Assembly (NCBI RefSeq): GCF_025938155.1
Contig: NZ_JAPCZG010000010.1
Coordinates: 1 to 64,000, forward strand
Direction of reading: 5' to 3'
Length of the DNA stretch: 64,000 bases
Source of the DNA: Novosphingobium sp. KCTC 2891
GTDB taxonomy: Bacteria > Pseudomonadota > Alphaproteobacteria > Sphingomonadales > Sphingomonadaceae
Positions within the stretch are counted from its first letter, which is position 1. Each line of letters begins with the position of its first letter. Made by a program: the position numbers and the translations under genes. Shown here piece after piece: positions 49,113 to 60,212 of this stretch. The notes under the pieces were generated by a model. It was not told where the DNA came from and did no database searches. It was given only the letters and a program-made list of their open reading frames with translations.

Positions 49113-49496
49113 ATGACCGAAACTCCCTACGAGCTGTTTGGCGGCGAGCCGGCGGTGCGCGCGCTTTGTGCCCGGTTCTATGCATTGATGGACACGCTGC
49201 CCGAAGCGAAGGCTGTGCGCGCGGCGCATCCACCGTCGCTGGCGCGCGCGGAGGAAAAGCTGTTCGAATACCTGACCGGCTGGCTCGGCGGCCCGCCGCT
49301 CTACACGGACCAGTATGGCCACCCCCGCCTGCGGATGCGCCATTTTGTCGCCGAGATCGGTAGCCCGGAGATCGAAGGCTGGCTGCTGTGCTTCCGGCAG
49401 GCGTGGGACGAGATCGTGCCGCCCTCGCCGGTGGCCGATCAGGTGATGGAACGCGTGGTGTCGCTGGCGTGGCACATGGCGAACAAGGACGGGTAG
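49113..49496 (+). CDS. Truncated hemoglobin, group II
   Basis: A 127-residue heme protein. The group II hallmark GWLGGPPLY (with the G8 Trp) and the proximal His77 in LRMRHFVAEI are present, with Tyr/Trp residues expected in the distal pocket. It may bind oxygen or nitric oxide. The start MTETPYELFGGE is chosen because the family begins here, though the frame is open for 12 more codons upstream. It precedes a CarF-like desaturase gene by 83 bases. Confidence 0.9.
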   Translation: MTETPYELFGGEPAVRALCARFYALMDTLPEAKAVRAAHPPSLARAEEKLFEYLTGWLGGPPLYTDQYGHPRLRMRHFVAEIGSPEIEGWLLCFRQAWDEIVPPSPVADQVMERVVSLAWHMANKDG

Positions 49497-49579
49497 CGCC
49501 GGAACCGGCCGCTTCGCGCGTTGAACCGGCGGCGCGCCGGGCCTAAGGATCGCCGAATGCACAAGGATCGGGGCAAGCG

Positions 49580-50287
49580 ATGATCTGGCAGCGACTGGTG
49601 CTCGCGGTGTTCCTGCTGTCTGTGGGGGTGAACCTGTGGGGCGCCGTGCGCGATCCGCAGCTGTGGGCGATCCCGGCCGCGCTGGCGGGATGGTATGTCG
49701 CGGACCTGCTGTCGGGCCTGATTCACATGATGATGGACTATCGCCCCTGCCCGCCAGGCAAGGGGCTGGACCAGCTGTTCTTCTATCCCGGCAAGCGCGG
49801 ATCGCCCGAATACCAGGCGCTGTTCCGGGAGAAGATGCAGGGGATCAATGCCTTCGAGCGCATTTCGTATGATTTCAAGAACCACCACCCGCGGCCCGAT
49901 GCACTGGGGCGGCGCTCCGTGTGGCGGCTGATCGGCTCCACCGTGATCGCGGGTGCGCTGCCATTGTCGCTGGCGGGCAACGTCGCGGTATGGCTGTGGC
50001 CGGTGCCGGGCTGGATCATGGCGGGCTATGCCGCGCTGCTGCTGGGTGGCGGCTTCGCACAATACTTCCACGGCACGCTGCACCGGCGCGAGAATCCGTG
50101 GGTGATCCGTGCTCTGCGCCGGGCGGGACTGCTGATGACGCCGGCGGCGCACCAGGTGCACCACGATACGCTGAAGCGGGATTTCGCGACCAACTGCGGG
50201 TGGTCCAACCCGGTCGTCAACCGGCTGTTCCTGGCGCTGCGGGCGCGCGGCCGACTGGCCGATGCGGGGCTGGAGCCGCGCTCCTGA
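49580..50287 (+). CDS. CarF/TMEM189-like membrane desaturase
   Basis: A 235-residue membrane protein. It has several hydrophobic helices (LVLAVFLLSVGVNLWGAV; VAVWLWPVPGWIMAGYAALLL) and a histidine set. The histidines are in DLLSGLIHMMMD, FKNHHPRPDALGRRS, HGTLHRRENPW and AAHQVHHDTLKRDF. This pattern matches the CarF/Kua domain of plasmanylethanolamine desaturase (TMEM189), which makes plasmalogens. Whether this organism makes plasmalogens is unknown. The match is by motif only. The gene stop is immediately followed by the stop of the convergent GGDEF gene. Confidence 0.6.
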   Translation: MIWQRLVLAVFLLSVGVNLWGAVRDPQLWAIPAALAGWYVADLLSGLIHMMMDYRPCPPGKGLDQLFFYPGKRGSPEYQALFREKMQGINAFERISYDFKNHHPRPDALGRRSVWRLIGSTVIAGALPLSLAGNVAVWLWPVPGWIMAGYAALLLGGGFAQYFHGTLHRRENPWVIRALRRAGLLMTPAAHQVHHDTLKRDFATNCGWSNPVVNRLFLALRARGRLADAGLEPRS

Positions 50288-52987
50288 TCAGCTGACCTTG
50301 CGCTGGGCAACCGGCGGTTCAGGGTGGACCACCGCCATCAGCGGCCGCACTGCGACCGCGGCGATGCGGCCTTCCTCGTCGAGTTCCAGCGGCATCGAGA
50401 ATTCGACGCCGAGCCGGTCGTCGTTCGACCAGCGGCAGGTGGCGGTGACCGGATAGCTTTCCGACAGCAGCACCCGGAAGATCGTGCCCGGCGGCACGTT
50501 CCAAAGCCCTTCGATCAGCGCGCCGGTGCGGCTGATGTTACGGATGGTGCCGTGGTATCGGTGACCGGCATGGTCGAGCACGACCTTGCGCAGCATCGAC
50601 TGACGGCTGGCGCGGGCCGAGCGCGGGCCTTGCGCAATCGCCACCAGCCCGGTCGAAAGGCGTGCGCCGGCAGCCTGCGCCGACAGCGGGCGTTCGTAGA
50701 TATAGCCCTGGACGTGGCTGCACCCGAGCATCCGCACCAGATCGAGCTCGTCGAGCGTCTCGACGCCTTCGGCGGTGGTTTCCATGCCCAGCGCTTCGGC
50801 AAGGCTGACGATCGAGGCGATGATCGCGCCGTTGCGGCTGCCCGGCTGGGTCGCGCCGCGCACGAACGACTGGTCGATCTTGATCTTGTCGAACGGCGCC
50901 TTCTTCAGATAGCCGAGCGACGAGTAGCCCGTGCCGAAATCGTCGAGCGCGAGCCGCACGCCGACCGACTTCAGCGAACGGAACATGGCCTCGGTGTCGG
51001 AATCGTCGTTGAGGAACACGCTCTCGGTGATTTCCAGTTCCAGCCGCTGCGGATCGACCTGCGCGTGGGCCAGCGCATTGGTGACGATCAACGGAAGCGA
51101 CGGGTTCGAGAACTGCAGCGGCGAGACGTTCACCGCCACGCGCACGTTGCTCGGCCACTTGGCGAGATCCTGGCACGCGGTGCGCAGCGCCCATTCGCCG
51201 ATCGTGGCGATCAGGCCTGCATCCTCGGCGATGGGAATGAACTTGGTGGGCGAGATGAAGCCCTGCTCGGGGTGGTGCCAGCGCAGCAACGCCTCGAACC
51301 CGGTGATCTTCTCGGTCGCGGTCTGCACCACCGGCTGGTAATACAGTTCCAGCCCCCCGTTGGCGACGGCATCGCGCAGCTCTTCCTCAAGCTGGCGGCG
51401 TTCTTCCGCATCGCTGTGGAGGTCGGGCGCGTAGAAGTGGAAGCGGCCGCGTCCGCCGTCCTTGGCCGCATAGAGCGCGAGGTCGGCGTTGCGGATCAGC
51501 GCTTCGCTGGTCACGCCATCGTCGGGTGCGAGCGCGATGCCCACCGATGCGCCGATCATCACGCGGCTGCCCTCGATCGAATAGGGCTGCGACAGGCTCT
51601 CGATGACCTGGCCGGCCAGCTGGCCGAGCGCTTCGCGCTCGATCTTGCCGGGAAGCAGCACCTGGAATTCGTCGCCGCCAAGCCGGCCGACGCGGCCGAC
51701 CTTGCCCACCACGCGCTCCAGCCGCTGCGCCACCTGCTTGAGCAGAGCATCGCCGGCAGGATGTCCCAGCGTATCGTTGACCTGCTTGAAGCGGTCGAGA
51801 TCGAGCAGGAGAACCGCGCAGGCACGGTGCGTGAGCTGCGGCGCGTTGAGGATCTTCTCCAGCGACTGCGACATGCGGAAGCGGTTGGAGAGCCCGGTGA
51901 GCGAATCGAAATGGGCCAGCCGGCTGGCGTGCTCCTGCGAGCGACGCTTCTCGGTCAGGTCCGTGCCCGAGCCGCGGAAGCCCTGGAAATTGTTGAACGT
52001 GTCATACGTCGGGCGGCCGGTGACCGACCACCAGCGCTCTTCCTCGTGCGTGGCGGCGCGCACCGCCAGTTCGGAAAAGCTGGACCGTGCGGAGAGGTGG
52101 AACGCGAGCGTACGCTCGCCCTCGCCCGATTGCTCGGCAAGGTTGAACAGTTCGGCGAAGGGGCGGCCGAGCATTTCCTCGACCTCGCGACCCAGCGCTT
52201 CGGCGACCGGGGTGGACAGATAGGTGATGAGGCCGCGGCGGTCGGTTTCCCAGAACCAGCCCTGCCCGGTCTCTTCGTAGTCGGCGAGGATTTCCTGCGC
52301 GCGGGTCTGGACGCGGACGTCTTCCTGCACCTTTTCGCACGCTTTCAGGTCGATCTCGCGCTGGCGGAGGAAGGCGGCGGCGGCGATGACCGATCCGATC
52401 AACAGCGACAGCGCGCCGCCGACCGTGCTGACCACGCAGCTTACGCCCGACCACAGCGCGACTTGCGCCGCGAGCACGCCGGCCAGACGGCCCGACTGGG
52501 TGACCGTGGCCAGCAGGGATATGGTTACCAGCAGCGCGAGGCACTGCAGCCACGGCACGTGCCCGCCCTGCGCCCACAGCCCGACAGCGCAGCCGAAAAC
52601 GAACATCGGCAGCGCGACGGCGGTGCCCATCAGGCTCATGCGCTGGCCGGTGGAAAGCGGTGTGGTCGATTCGGCGCGCACCGCGAAACGGGTGGCATAG
52701 ACCAGCAGCGCGGCCACGAGCGCGAGCGCAGGCGCGGTCCACGACGTGAAGGCCGCGTTGGCGACGAGGATGCCGATAATGCCGCCCGCCATGGGCACGA
52801 CCATCTGCGGCCATTCCGGAGCGATGAGGCGGCGGTGGCCGGCCTCGCCGAAGAGGAACGCGGCGCCCGCTTCCGTCGGTGTGCCCGCCGGAGCGCGCTC
52901 CCGCCGACGCTGGGTGCGCGCGAAATCACGCCCCACACGGGGTGCATCACGGGTTTCGACGACCTGAAGAGCCGGTTTTTCGGACAT
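50288..52987 (-). CDS. Membrane GGDEF-EAL-PilZ cyclic-di-GMP protein
   Basis: An 899-residue multidomain protein. About six membrane helices (60-215) are followed by a PAS domain (about 235-345, GWFWETDRRGLITYLS). Next come a GGDEF domain with intact GRLGGDEFQ (about 355-520) and an EAL domain with FEALLRWHHP and DDFGTGYSSLGYLKK (535-780). It ends with a PilZ domain (RKVVLDHAGHRYHG, RNISRTGALIEG). Both catalytic motifs look complete, so it could make or break cyclic di-GMP and also bind it. The signal sensed is unknown. Confidence 0.9.
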   Translation of the reverse strand: MSEKPALQVVETRDAPRVGRDFARTQRRRERAPAGTPTEAGAAFLFGEAGHRRLIAPEWPQMVVPMAGGIIGILVANAAFTSWTAPALALVAALLVYATRFAVRAESTTPLSTGQRMSLMGTAVALPMFVFGCAVGLWAQGGHVPWLQCLALLVTISLLATVTQSGRLAGVLAAQVALWSGVSCVVSTVGGALSLLIGSVIAAAAFLRQREIDLKACEKVQEDVRVQTRAQEILADYEETGQGWFWETDRRGLITYLSTPVAEALGREVEEMLGRPFAELFNLAEQSGEGERTLAFHLSARSSFSELAVRAATHEEERWWSVTGRPTYDTFNNFQGFRGSGTDLTEKRRSQEHASRLAHFDSLTGLSNRFRMSQSLEKILNAPQLTHRACAVLLLDLDRFKQVNDTLGHPAGDALLKQVAQRLERVVGKVGRVGRLGGDEFQVLLPGKIEREALGQLAGQVIESLSQPYSIEGSRVMIGASVGIALAPDDGVTSEALIRNADLALYAAKDGGRGRFHFYAPDLHSDAEERRQLEEELRDAVANGGLELYYQPVVQTATEKITGFEALLRWHHPEQGFISPTKFIPIAEDAGLIATIGEWALRTACQDLAKWPSNVRVAVNVSPLQFSNPSLPLIVTNALAHAQVDPQRLELEITESVFLNDDSDTEAMFRSLKSVGVRLALDDFGTGYSSLGYLKKAPFDKIKIDQSFVRGATQPGSRNGAIIASIVSLAEALGMETTAEGVETLDELDLVRMLGCSHVQGYIYERPLSAQAAGARLSTGLVAIAQGPRSARASRQSMLRKVVLDHAGHRYHGTIRNISRTGALIEGLWNVPPGTIFRVLLSESYPVTATCRWSNDDRLGVEFSMPLELDEEGRIAAVAVRPLMAVVHPEPPVAQRKVS

Positions 52988-53122
52988 GGTTCTTCGATTG
53001 CCGGATTTGCTTTTAGAAAGGGTTAAGGGCCGGCGAGATCAACGTTTGCGCCCCCACGCTTTTGCGGGTGCCCGGAAGATGCTAGGCGCGCGGGCAGACA
53101 GGGGTTCTGCACGAGGACAAGC

Positions 53123-53935
53123 GTGGCAACGACGGCGAGTTTTTCAATGATCGGTGTGGCCGGACGGCGCCTGCGGGTGGGCCAGTGGCACACCGATGCC
53201 GCACCTGCGCACAGGCCGCTCGTCATCCTTAACGGCATCGGCATGAACGTCGAAATGCTGGAGCCGGTGGCGCGCGCCGTGACCGACCGCCGCATCATCA
53301 GTTTCGACATACCGGGCATCGGCGGATCGCCCGACCCGGTGTTTCCCTATACCATCCCCTGCATGGCGCTGACGCTGGCCGCGCTGCTGGACCGGATGCA
53401 TATCGATCAGATCGATCTGGTGGGCATCAGCTGGGGCGGCGCGGTGGCGCAGCAGTTCGCGTTCCAGCACCGCGCGCGGCTGGGCGGGCTGGTGCTGGCC
53501 GCCACCGCAGCGGGCGCGGCGATGGTGCCGGGCAATTTCTCCCTGCTGAGCAAGATCGCCGATCCGCGGGAATACACGGTCGAGAAGACGCTGCGCCGCA
53601 ACCTGGCCATGCTCTACAACGGCGGCGGTTCCGCGCGGGTCTCGCTCAACGCGGCCAAGGCCCCCTCGCCGCTCGGCTGGGCCTGCCAGATGGCCGCGTT
53701 CTCCACCTGGACGAGTGTGCCCTTCCTGCCGCTGCTGTCGGTGCCGACGGTGGTCATGGCCGACGAGGAGGACCAGTTGATCCCCCCCGCCAACGCGCAT
53801 TTCCTGCACAATGCCATCCGGGGCAGCCGTATCGAGATGTTCGAGGGCGGCGGGCACCTGTTCATGCTGTCAAAACCGGGCGAGTTCGCCGAAAAGCTGA
53901 CCGGCTTCCTTGACGAGGGCCGCGTCGCGGCCTGA
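53123..53935 (+). CDS. Alpha/beta hydrolase, intracellular PHA depolymerase-like
   Basis: A 270-residue hydrolase. The nucleophile elbow is VGISWGGAVAQQFAF, close to the SWGG elbow of medium-chain-length polyhydroxyalkanoate depolymerase PhaZ. An early PLVILNGIGMNVEML and a late MADEEDQLIPP (Asp) and GGGHLFM (His) complete the triad. It begins with GTG at 53123, with CGAGGA about 8 bases upstream. No PHA synthase or phasin gene is in the window, so a PHA role is tentative. Confidence 0.72.
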   Translation: MATTASFSMIGVAGRRLRVGQWHTDAAPAHRPLVILNGIGMNVEMLEPVARAVTDRRIISFDIPGIGGSPDPVFPYTIPCMALTLAALLDRMHIDQIDLVGISWGGAVAQQFAFQHRARLGGLVLAATAAGAAMVPGNFSLLSKIADPREYTVEKTLRRNLAMLYNGGGSARVSLNAAKAPSPLGWACQMAAFSTWTSVPFLPLLSVPTVVMADEEDQLIPPANAHFLHNAIRGSRIEMFEGGGHLFMLSKPGEFAEKLTGFLDEGRVAA

Positions 53936-54021
53936 AGCAACCCGCGCTTTCCTTTTCCCCCCCGTTCATTAGCATCTCCCCCAGAATCACATAAAGCGCA
54001 TCAACAAGCGCGGGAGAGCGC

Positions 54022-55329
54022 ATGAGGCATATCGCGATCATCGGTTCGGGACCGGCCGGATACTACACCGCGGAAGCGGCACAGAAGCAGTGGGGGGACG
54101 AGGTCAGGGTCGACATCTTCGATCGGTTGCCCGTGCCTTATGGCCTGATCCGCACGGGCGTCGCGCCCGATCACCAGTCGATCAAGGGTGTCTCGCGCCG
54201 CTACGAGCAGACCGCTCTTTCAGACAATGTCCGGTTTGTGGGCAACGTGACACTGGGCGAGGACGTCTCTGTCGAGGAACTGATGGGCCTCTACGACGCG
54301 GTGGTGCTGGCGACGGGTGCCCCGCGCGACCGCGCGCTGGACCTGCCGGGCGATCACCTTCGCAACGTGTTCGGCAGTGCGGCCTTCGTCGGCTGGTACA
54401 ACGGCCACCCCGAGTTTGCGGGGCTGGCCCCCGATCTTTCGGGCGACACCGCCGTGGTCATCGGCATGGGCAACGTGGCGCTCGACGTGGCGCGTATCCT
54501 GTCCAAGACGCGTGAGGAATTCGGCGGCAGCGACATCGTGGGCCACGCGCTAGACTCGCTGACCAGTTCGGGCATCCGCCGCATTGTGGTGCTGGGGCGG
54601 CGCGGGCCGCACCAGATCATGATGACGCCCAAGGAACTGGGCGAGTTGGGCCACCTGACACGCGCGGTGCCGCGCGTCGATCCGGCGGACCTGCCCGACG
54701 TGGATGAGGACGCGCTGCTGGAACCCGGTTTGCGCAAGTCGGTCAACCACTTGCGCAGCTTTGCCGCCGCTCCCGAAGGTGCCCGCCCTGGCGCGGACAT
54801 AGATGTGGAGTTCGACTTCTTCGCTTCGCCCCGCGCCTTCCTGGGCGAAGGACAGGTGGAAGCGATCGAGGTGGAGCGCACCCGGATCGAGGGTGGCCGC
54901 GCGGTGGGCACCGGCGAGTTCTACGAGATCCCCGCGGCGCTTGTGGTCGCGTGCATCGGATATCGCACATCGCCCATCCCCGGCGTGCCGTTCGATGAGC
55001 GGGCGGGCCGCTTTGCCAACGATGAAGGGCGCATCCTGCCCGGCCTCTATTGCGTTGGCTGGGCGCGGCGTGGGCCATCGGGCACGATCGGCACCAACCG
55101 GCCCGACGGTTTCGGCGTGATCGAGAAGATCGCGGGCGACCTGGCGACGGCCACCGGCGGCAAGCAGGGTCGCGAAGGCTTCGACGCGCTGGCAACCGCA
55201 CGCGGGCTGGACGTCGTCACGTTCCGCGACTGGAAGAAGATCGAGGAAGCCGAAGCGGCGCGCGCCCGCGAAGGCGCCCCGCGTGAAAAGTTCGTCGATG
55301 TGGCTGACATGATCCGGGCGCGCGGCTGA
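54022..55329 (+). CDS. Ferredoxin-NADP reductase, adrenodoxin-reductase type
   Basis: A 435-residue FAD enzyme. It has the N-terminal FAD motif IIGSGPAGYYTAE, the NADP motif VVIGMGNVALDVARIL, VLGRRGPHQIMM, and a late GWARRGPSGTIGTNRPDGFGV. This matches FprA and adrenodoxin reductase, which pass electrons from NADPH to ferredoxin. The ferredoxin partner and a P450 are not in this window. It may serve hydroxylation of sterol-like compounds, but that is inference. ATG 54022 follows GGGAGAG. Confidence 0.92.
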   Translation: MRHIAIIGSGPAGYYTAEAAQKQWGDEVRVDIFDRLPVPYGLIRTGVAPDHQSIKGVSRRYEQTALSDNVRFVGNVTLGEDVSVEELMGLYDAVVLATGAPRDRALDLPGDHLRNVFGSAAFVGWYNGHPEFAGLAPDLSGDTAVVIGMGNVALDVARILSKTREEFGGSDIVGHALDSLTSSGIRRIVVLGRRGPHQIMMTPKELGELGHLTRAVPRVDPADLPDVDEDALLEPGLRKSVNHLRSFAAAPEGARPGADIDVEFDFFASPRAFLGEGQVEAIEVERTRIEGGRAVGTGEFYEIPAALVVACIGYRTSPIPGVPFDERAGRFANDEGRILPGLYCVGWARRGPSGTIGTNRPDGFGVIEKIAGDLATATGGKQGREGFDALATARGLDVVTFRDWKKIEEAEAARAREGAPREKFVDVADMIRARG

Positions 55330-55361
55330 ACCACCCTTCCCGCTCACTTGGGAGGCACTGC

Positions 55362-55392
55362 CCACGCCAGGCGCCATCCGGCGCCGGCGTGG
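55362..55392. terminator. Strong hairpin between convergent genes at 55329 and 55393
   Basis: CCACGCC-A-GGCGCC pairs with GGCGCC-GGCGTGG around ATCC. It is a long stable stem in the 63-base gap. No T run follows. Confidence 0.55.
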
Positions 55393-55572
55393 TCAGGCCA
55401 TGGCGTCGGCGGGGCCGATGTGGCGGCGGCGCCAGTGTCCGCCTTCTTCCTTTTCCAAGGCCAAGCCGCAGTGCGCGCAATGCACGATCCGCAAGGCGCC
55501 GTTGTCACGCACCTTGCGCCGATTGATCAGATGCCGGCCAAACAGGCAGGGGACTCTTCCCAGCAGCGCCAT
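55393..55572 (-). CDS. Small zinc-ribbon-like protein, 59 residues
   Basis: The frame gives MALLGRVPCLFGRHLINRRK, then HCAHCGLALEKEEGGHWRRR. Cysteines and histidines (CLFGRH; CAHC) could bind one zinc. The start with ATG at 55572 is preferred over a longer one at 55602. Short proteins of this layout are common in sphingomonads. The function is unknown. It stands alone between two strong neighbours, so it may be expressed separately. Confidence 0.6.
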   Translation of the reverse strand: MALLGRVPCLFGRHLINRRKVRDNGALRIVHCAHCGLALEKEEGGHWRRRHIGPADAMA

Positions 55573-55732
55573 CGCCGTTTCCCTTAAGAGATTGAGCGAC
55601 AAGGATAGCAGACCGGCACCGCCTTCCTAAGCGCCAAGATGCTCGCCCCACCTTGTGTCTGCTCGACTTCGGCGCGGTTATTGCTCGGATTCGGAGGTGT
55701 GATGCCGGTTGACCGCGTGCGCGCCCTCTGAC

Positions 55733-55748
55733 CTAATCAAGTAATTAA
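55733..55748. promoter_or_regulatory. Candidate operator, shared palindrome (amidohydrolase 2 copy)
   Basis: CTAATCAAGTAATTAA matches 11 of 16 positions of the perfect palindrome at 46491 and lies 60 bases before the amidohydrolase start. It is the weakest of the five copies. Confidence 0.35.
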
Positions 55749-55808
55749 CAACGCGACGGCTGCCGCCACAAATCACGAGTCGGCCGCGCGGGGGAAAGGA
55801 TGCCCACC

Positions 55809-57553
<1,745 letters not shown>

Positions 57554-57557
<4 letters not shown>

Positions 57558-58570
57558 GTGGCATTCGCGCGATCAACCTCGGCGCACCGGCGTCGCTGGA
57601 CAACCTGCACGTGGTGGCCTTGCCCGCCCCGGGCGCGCCCGGACCCGGCGAGATCCGCGTACGCCTGCGCGCCTCGTCGCTCAATTTCCACGATTTCGCG
57701 GTGGTGACGGGCATGATCCCCGCTCCGGCCACGCGCATTCCGATGTCGGACGGCGCGGGCGAAGTCGTGGCCGTGGGCGACGGCGTGCGCGACTACATCG
57801 TGGGCGACGCGGTCGTCTCGGTGTTCTTCCCGCTTTGGCCCGATGGCACGCCGCCGCCGCACGCCTTCGTCAACGTGCCGGGCGACAGCATCGACGGCTA
57901 CGCGCGCGAAGAGGTCGTGGCGCCGGCCGCGTGGTTCACCCGCGCGCCCAAGGGCTTCAGCCATGCCGAGGCAGCCACGCTGACTTGCGCCGGACTGACT
58001 GCGTGGCGTGCGCTGTTCGTTGACGGGGTGACCAAGCCCGGCTCGACCGTGCTGATCCAGGGCACCGGGGGCGTTTCGATCTTCGCGCTGCAATTCGCCA
58101 AGGCGGCCGGCGCGCGCGTCATCGCCACCAGTTCGTCGGACGAGAAGCTGGAACGGCTGCACGCAATGGGTGCGGACGAGCTGATCAACTATCGGCAGAC
58201 CCCGGCTTGGGGCGCGAAAGCCGCCGAACTGACCGGCGGGCGCGGCGTCGACACGGTGGTGGAGATCGGCGGTGCGGGCACGCTCGAGCAGTCGATGGCG
58301 GCGGCAAGGATCGGCGGCCACATCGCCTTGATCGGCGTGCTGGCGGGCTTTGCCGGGCCGGTGAACACCGGGGTGCTGATGACCCGCAACTTGCGCGTGC
58401 AGGGCTTGACCGTTGGCGCGCGTGCGGACCAGCTGGCCATGATCGCCGGGATCGAGGCCAACGGGATCAAACCCGTGATCGACCGGCACTTCCCGCTCGA
58501 TCAGCTGGGCGACGCCTTCCGCCATCAGGCGAGCGGCGCGCACTTCGGCAAGATCGTGGTCGATATCTGA
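57554..58570 (+). CDS. MDR-family alcohol/quinone oxidoreductase
   Basis: A 338-residue medium-chain dehydrogenase. The GroES-like half (LRASSLNFHDFAVVTG) precedes the Rossmann part with VLIQGTGGVSIFALQFAKAAGA and IATSSSDEKLERLHAMGADE. The cysteine set that holds structural zinc in typical alcohol dehydrogenases is absent, so it resembles quinone oxidoreductase-like members that use NADPH. It is translationally coupled to amidohydrolase 2. The substrate is unknown. Confidence 0.87.
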
Positions 58571-58571
58571 G

Positions 58572-58607
58572 CAGGCATGCGGGCCGGATGAACCGGCCCG
58601 CATGCCT
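58572..58607. terminator. Bidirectional terminator between MDR and chemoreceptor genes
   Basis: CAGGCATGCGGGCCGG and CCGGCCCGCATGCCTG form a perfect 16-bp stem around ATGA. It can terminate both convergent transcripts. Confidence 0.85.
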
Positions 58608-58624
58608 GTTGGATCAAGGCCAGC

Positions 58625-60055
58625 TCAGGCCGCGCGGCGCAAACGGCGACGGCTGGCGCGCTGCTGTTCGCCCAGATCGAAGCGGTCGACCAGTTCGGCC
58701 ATCCGGTCAGCCTGGCCCGCCAGGTTGCGCGCGGCTGCGGTCGCTTCCTCGACCATGGCGGCATTCTGCTGGGTCATCATGTCCAGTTCGCGCACCGTCT
58801 CTCGGATCTGCCCGATGTTGGTCGCCTGTCCGCGCGCCGAAGCGGCGATGCTGCTGGCAAGTTCGGCGATCTCGCCCACGCGGCTGACGATACGGCCAAA
58901 CGTCTCGCCGGTCTGGCCGACGATGGCGACGCCGCGATCGACCTGCGCCGAGCTTTCACCGATGAGCTTCTTGATATCGAGCGCGGCCTCGGCCGAGCGC
59001 TGGGCGAGCGCGCGCACTTCATTGGCGACGACCGCGAAGCCGCGACCGGCATCGCCGGCACGGGCCGCCTCGACCCCGGCGTTCAGCGCCAGCAGATTGG
59101 TCTGGAAGGCGATGCCATCGATCACCGCGATGATCTTGCCGATTTCCTGCGCGGAGCGCTGGATGTCGGTCATCGCCTGCACGGCCTCACCCACCACGGC
59201 GCCGCCTTCGCGCGCATCGCCGTGCGCCTGGCGGACCGATTCGTGCATGTGCTCGGCATCGTCGGCGGTGTTGCGGACGCTGCCGGCAAGCGAGGTCATC
59301 GCCGCCGAGGCTTCCTCCAGCGAAGCCGCCTGCTGTTCGGTACGGCGAGCAAGATCGTCCGAGGCCTGGCGGATCTCCTGCGCGCCCGTGTCGACGCTGG
59401 TGGAAGTTTCGGCCACGTCCGAAAGCGCGGCGCTGACCTGCCCGCGCATTGTCTCGAAATCATTCTGAATCGAGGCGAATTCCTTGGGAAGCCCGGAGAG
59501 TTCAGACGTGAAGTCGCCGGCCGTCAGCTTCTGCAGCGCGCCACCCACCTGGTCGATCACTTCGACGCGCGAGGCCTCTTCCATCTCGAAATAGGTCGAG
59601 AGCGCGATGGTCATGTCGAGCAGCGCCATCTTGATAACCGTGCCAGCGACGCGCGCCTTGCCGCTTCCCAGACCGAGGCCCGAGCCGAGCAACCCGACCA
59701 GGACTTCGTCGAGCACGCTGGCATAGGCGCCGATATACCATTCCGGCGAGAGACCGATGCGAGCGTGGACCCGCCCGATGGTGCGCGCGCTGTCGAGATA
59801 GGTTCCGTCAGGCTGCCCCCGGAACATGGTCTGCCAGTGCTCGACCTGCTTCTCACGCGCGTGGGTCATCACGCTGCGCGAGGAGAAGAACGTAGCCGTT
59901 TCAGGCGTCGCTGCGATCTTTTCATATAGCCGGTCGAGCGCGCCGGGGGCGTGCTTGGTCATCGCTCGCGCGATCCGGCCGAAGCGCGCATAGTCGCGCT
60001 CGTCGATGTTGAAGAAGCGCAGGGTGTGGTCGACGCTGGAATTTTCGGCGGTCAT
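58625..60055 (-). CDS. Globin-coupled methyl-accepting chemotaxis protein
   Basis: A 476-residue cytosolic chemoreceptor. An N-terminal sensor globin (about 1-160) has proximal His97 in [19 protein letters not shown]-like segment ([18 protein letters not shown]) follows, then a long MCP signalling coiled coil with the hairpin tip [41 protein letters not shown]. There are no membrane helices. Such proteins bind oxygen through heme and drive aerotaxis through CheA/CheW. A candidate operator lies upstream at 60152. Confidence 0.93.
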   Translation of the reverse strand: MTAENSSVDHTLRFFNIDERDYARFGRIARAMTKHAPGALDRLYEKIAATPETATFFSSRSVMTHAREKQVEHWQTMFRGQPDGTYLDSARTIGRVHARIGLSPEWYIGAYASVLDEVLVGLLGSGLGLGSGKARVAGTVIKMALLDMTIALSTYFEMEEASRVEVIDQVGGALQKLTAGDFTSELSGLPKEFASIQNDFETMRGQVSAALSDVAETSTSVDTGAQEIRQASDDLARRTEQQAASLEEASAAMTSLAGSVRNTADDAEHMHESVRQAHGDAREGGAVVGEAVQAMTDIQRSAQEIGKIIAVIDGIAFQTNLLALNAGVEAARAGDAGRGFAVVANEVRALAQRSAEAALDIKKLIGESSAQVDRGVAIVGQTGETFGRIVSRVGEIAELASSIAASARGQATNIGQIRETVRELDMMTQQNAAMVEEATAAARNLAGQADRMAELVDRFDLGEQQRASRRRLRRAA

Positions 60056-60151
60056 GTCAGCAGTCCTGTTGCAGCAGGAGGCGACGTTACCGAGACGCGA
60101 TCAAAACCGTTTCAATTCGGGATACGCATAAATACGACAGTATTCAGCCGA

Positions 60152-60167
60152 TTAACCGATCAATTAA
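60152..60167. promoter_or_regulatory. Candidate operator, shared palindrome (chemoreceptor copy)
   Basis: TTAACCGATCAATTAA matches 14 of 16 positions of the perfect palindrome at 46491. It is 97 bases upstream of the chemoreceptor start, between it and the end of dnaN. Confidence 0.5.
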
Positions 60168-60212
60168 GCGCAAGACGAGGGAAGGACGGACAGCCGCCCT
60201 TCCCCGCGCCGA

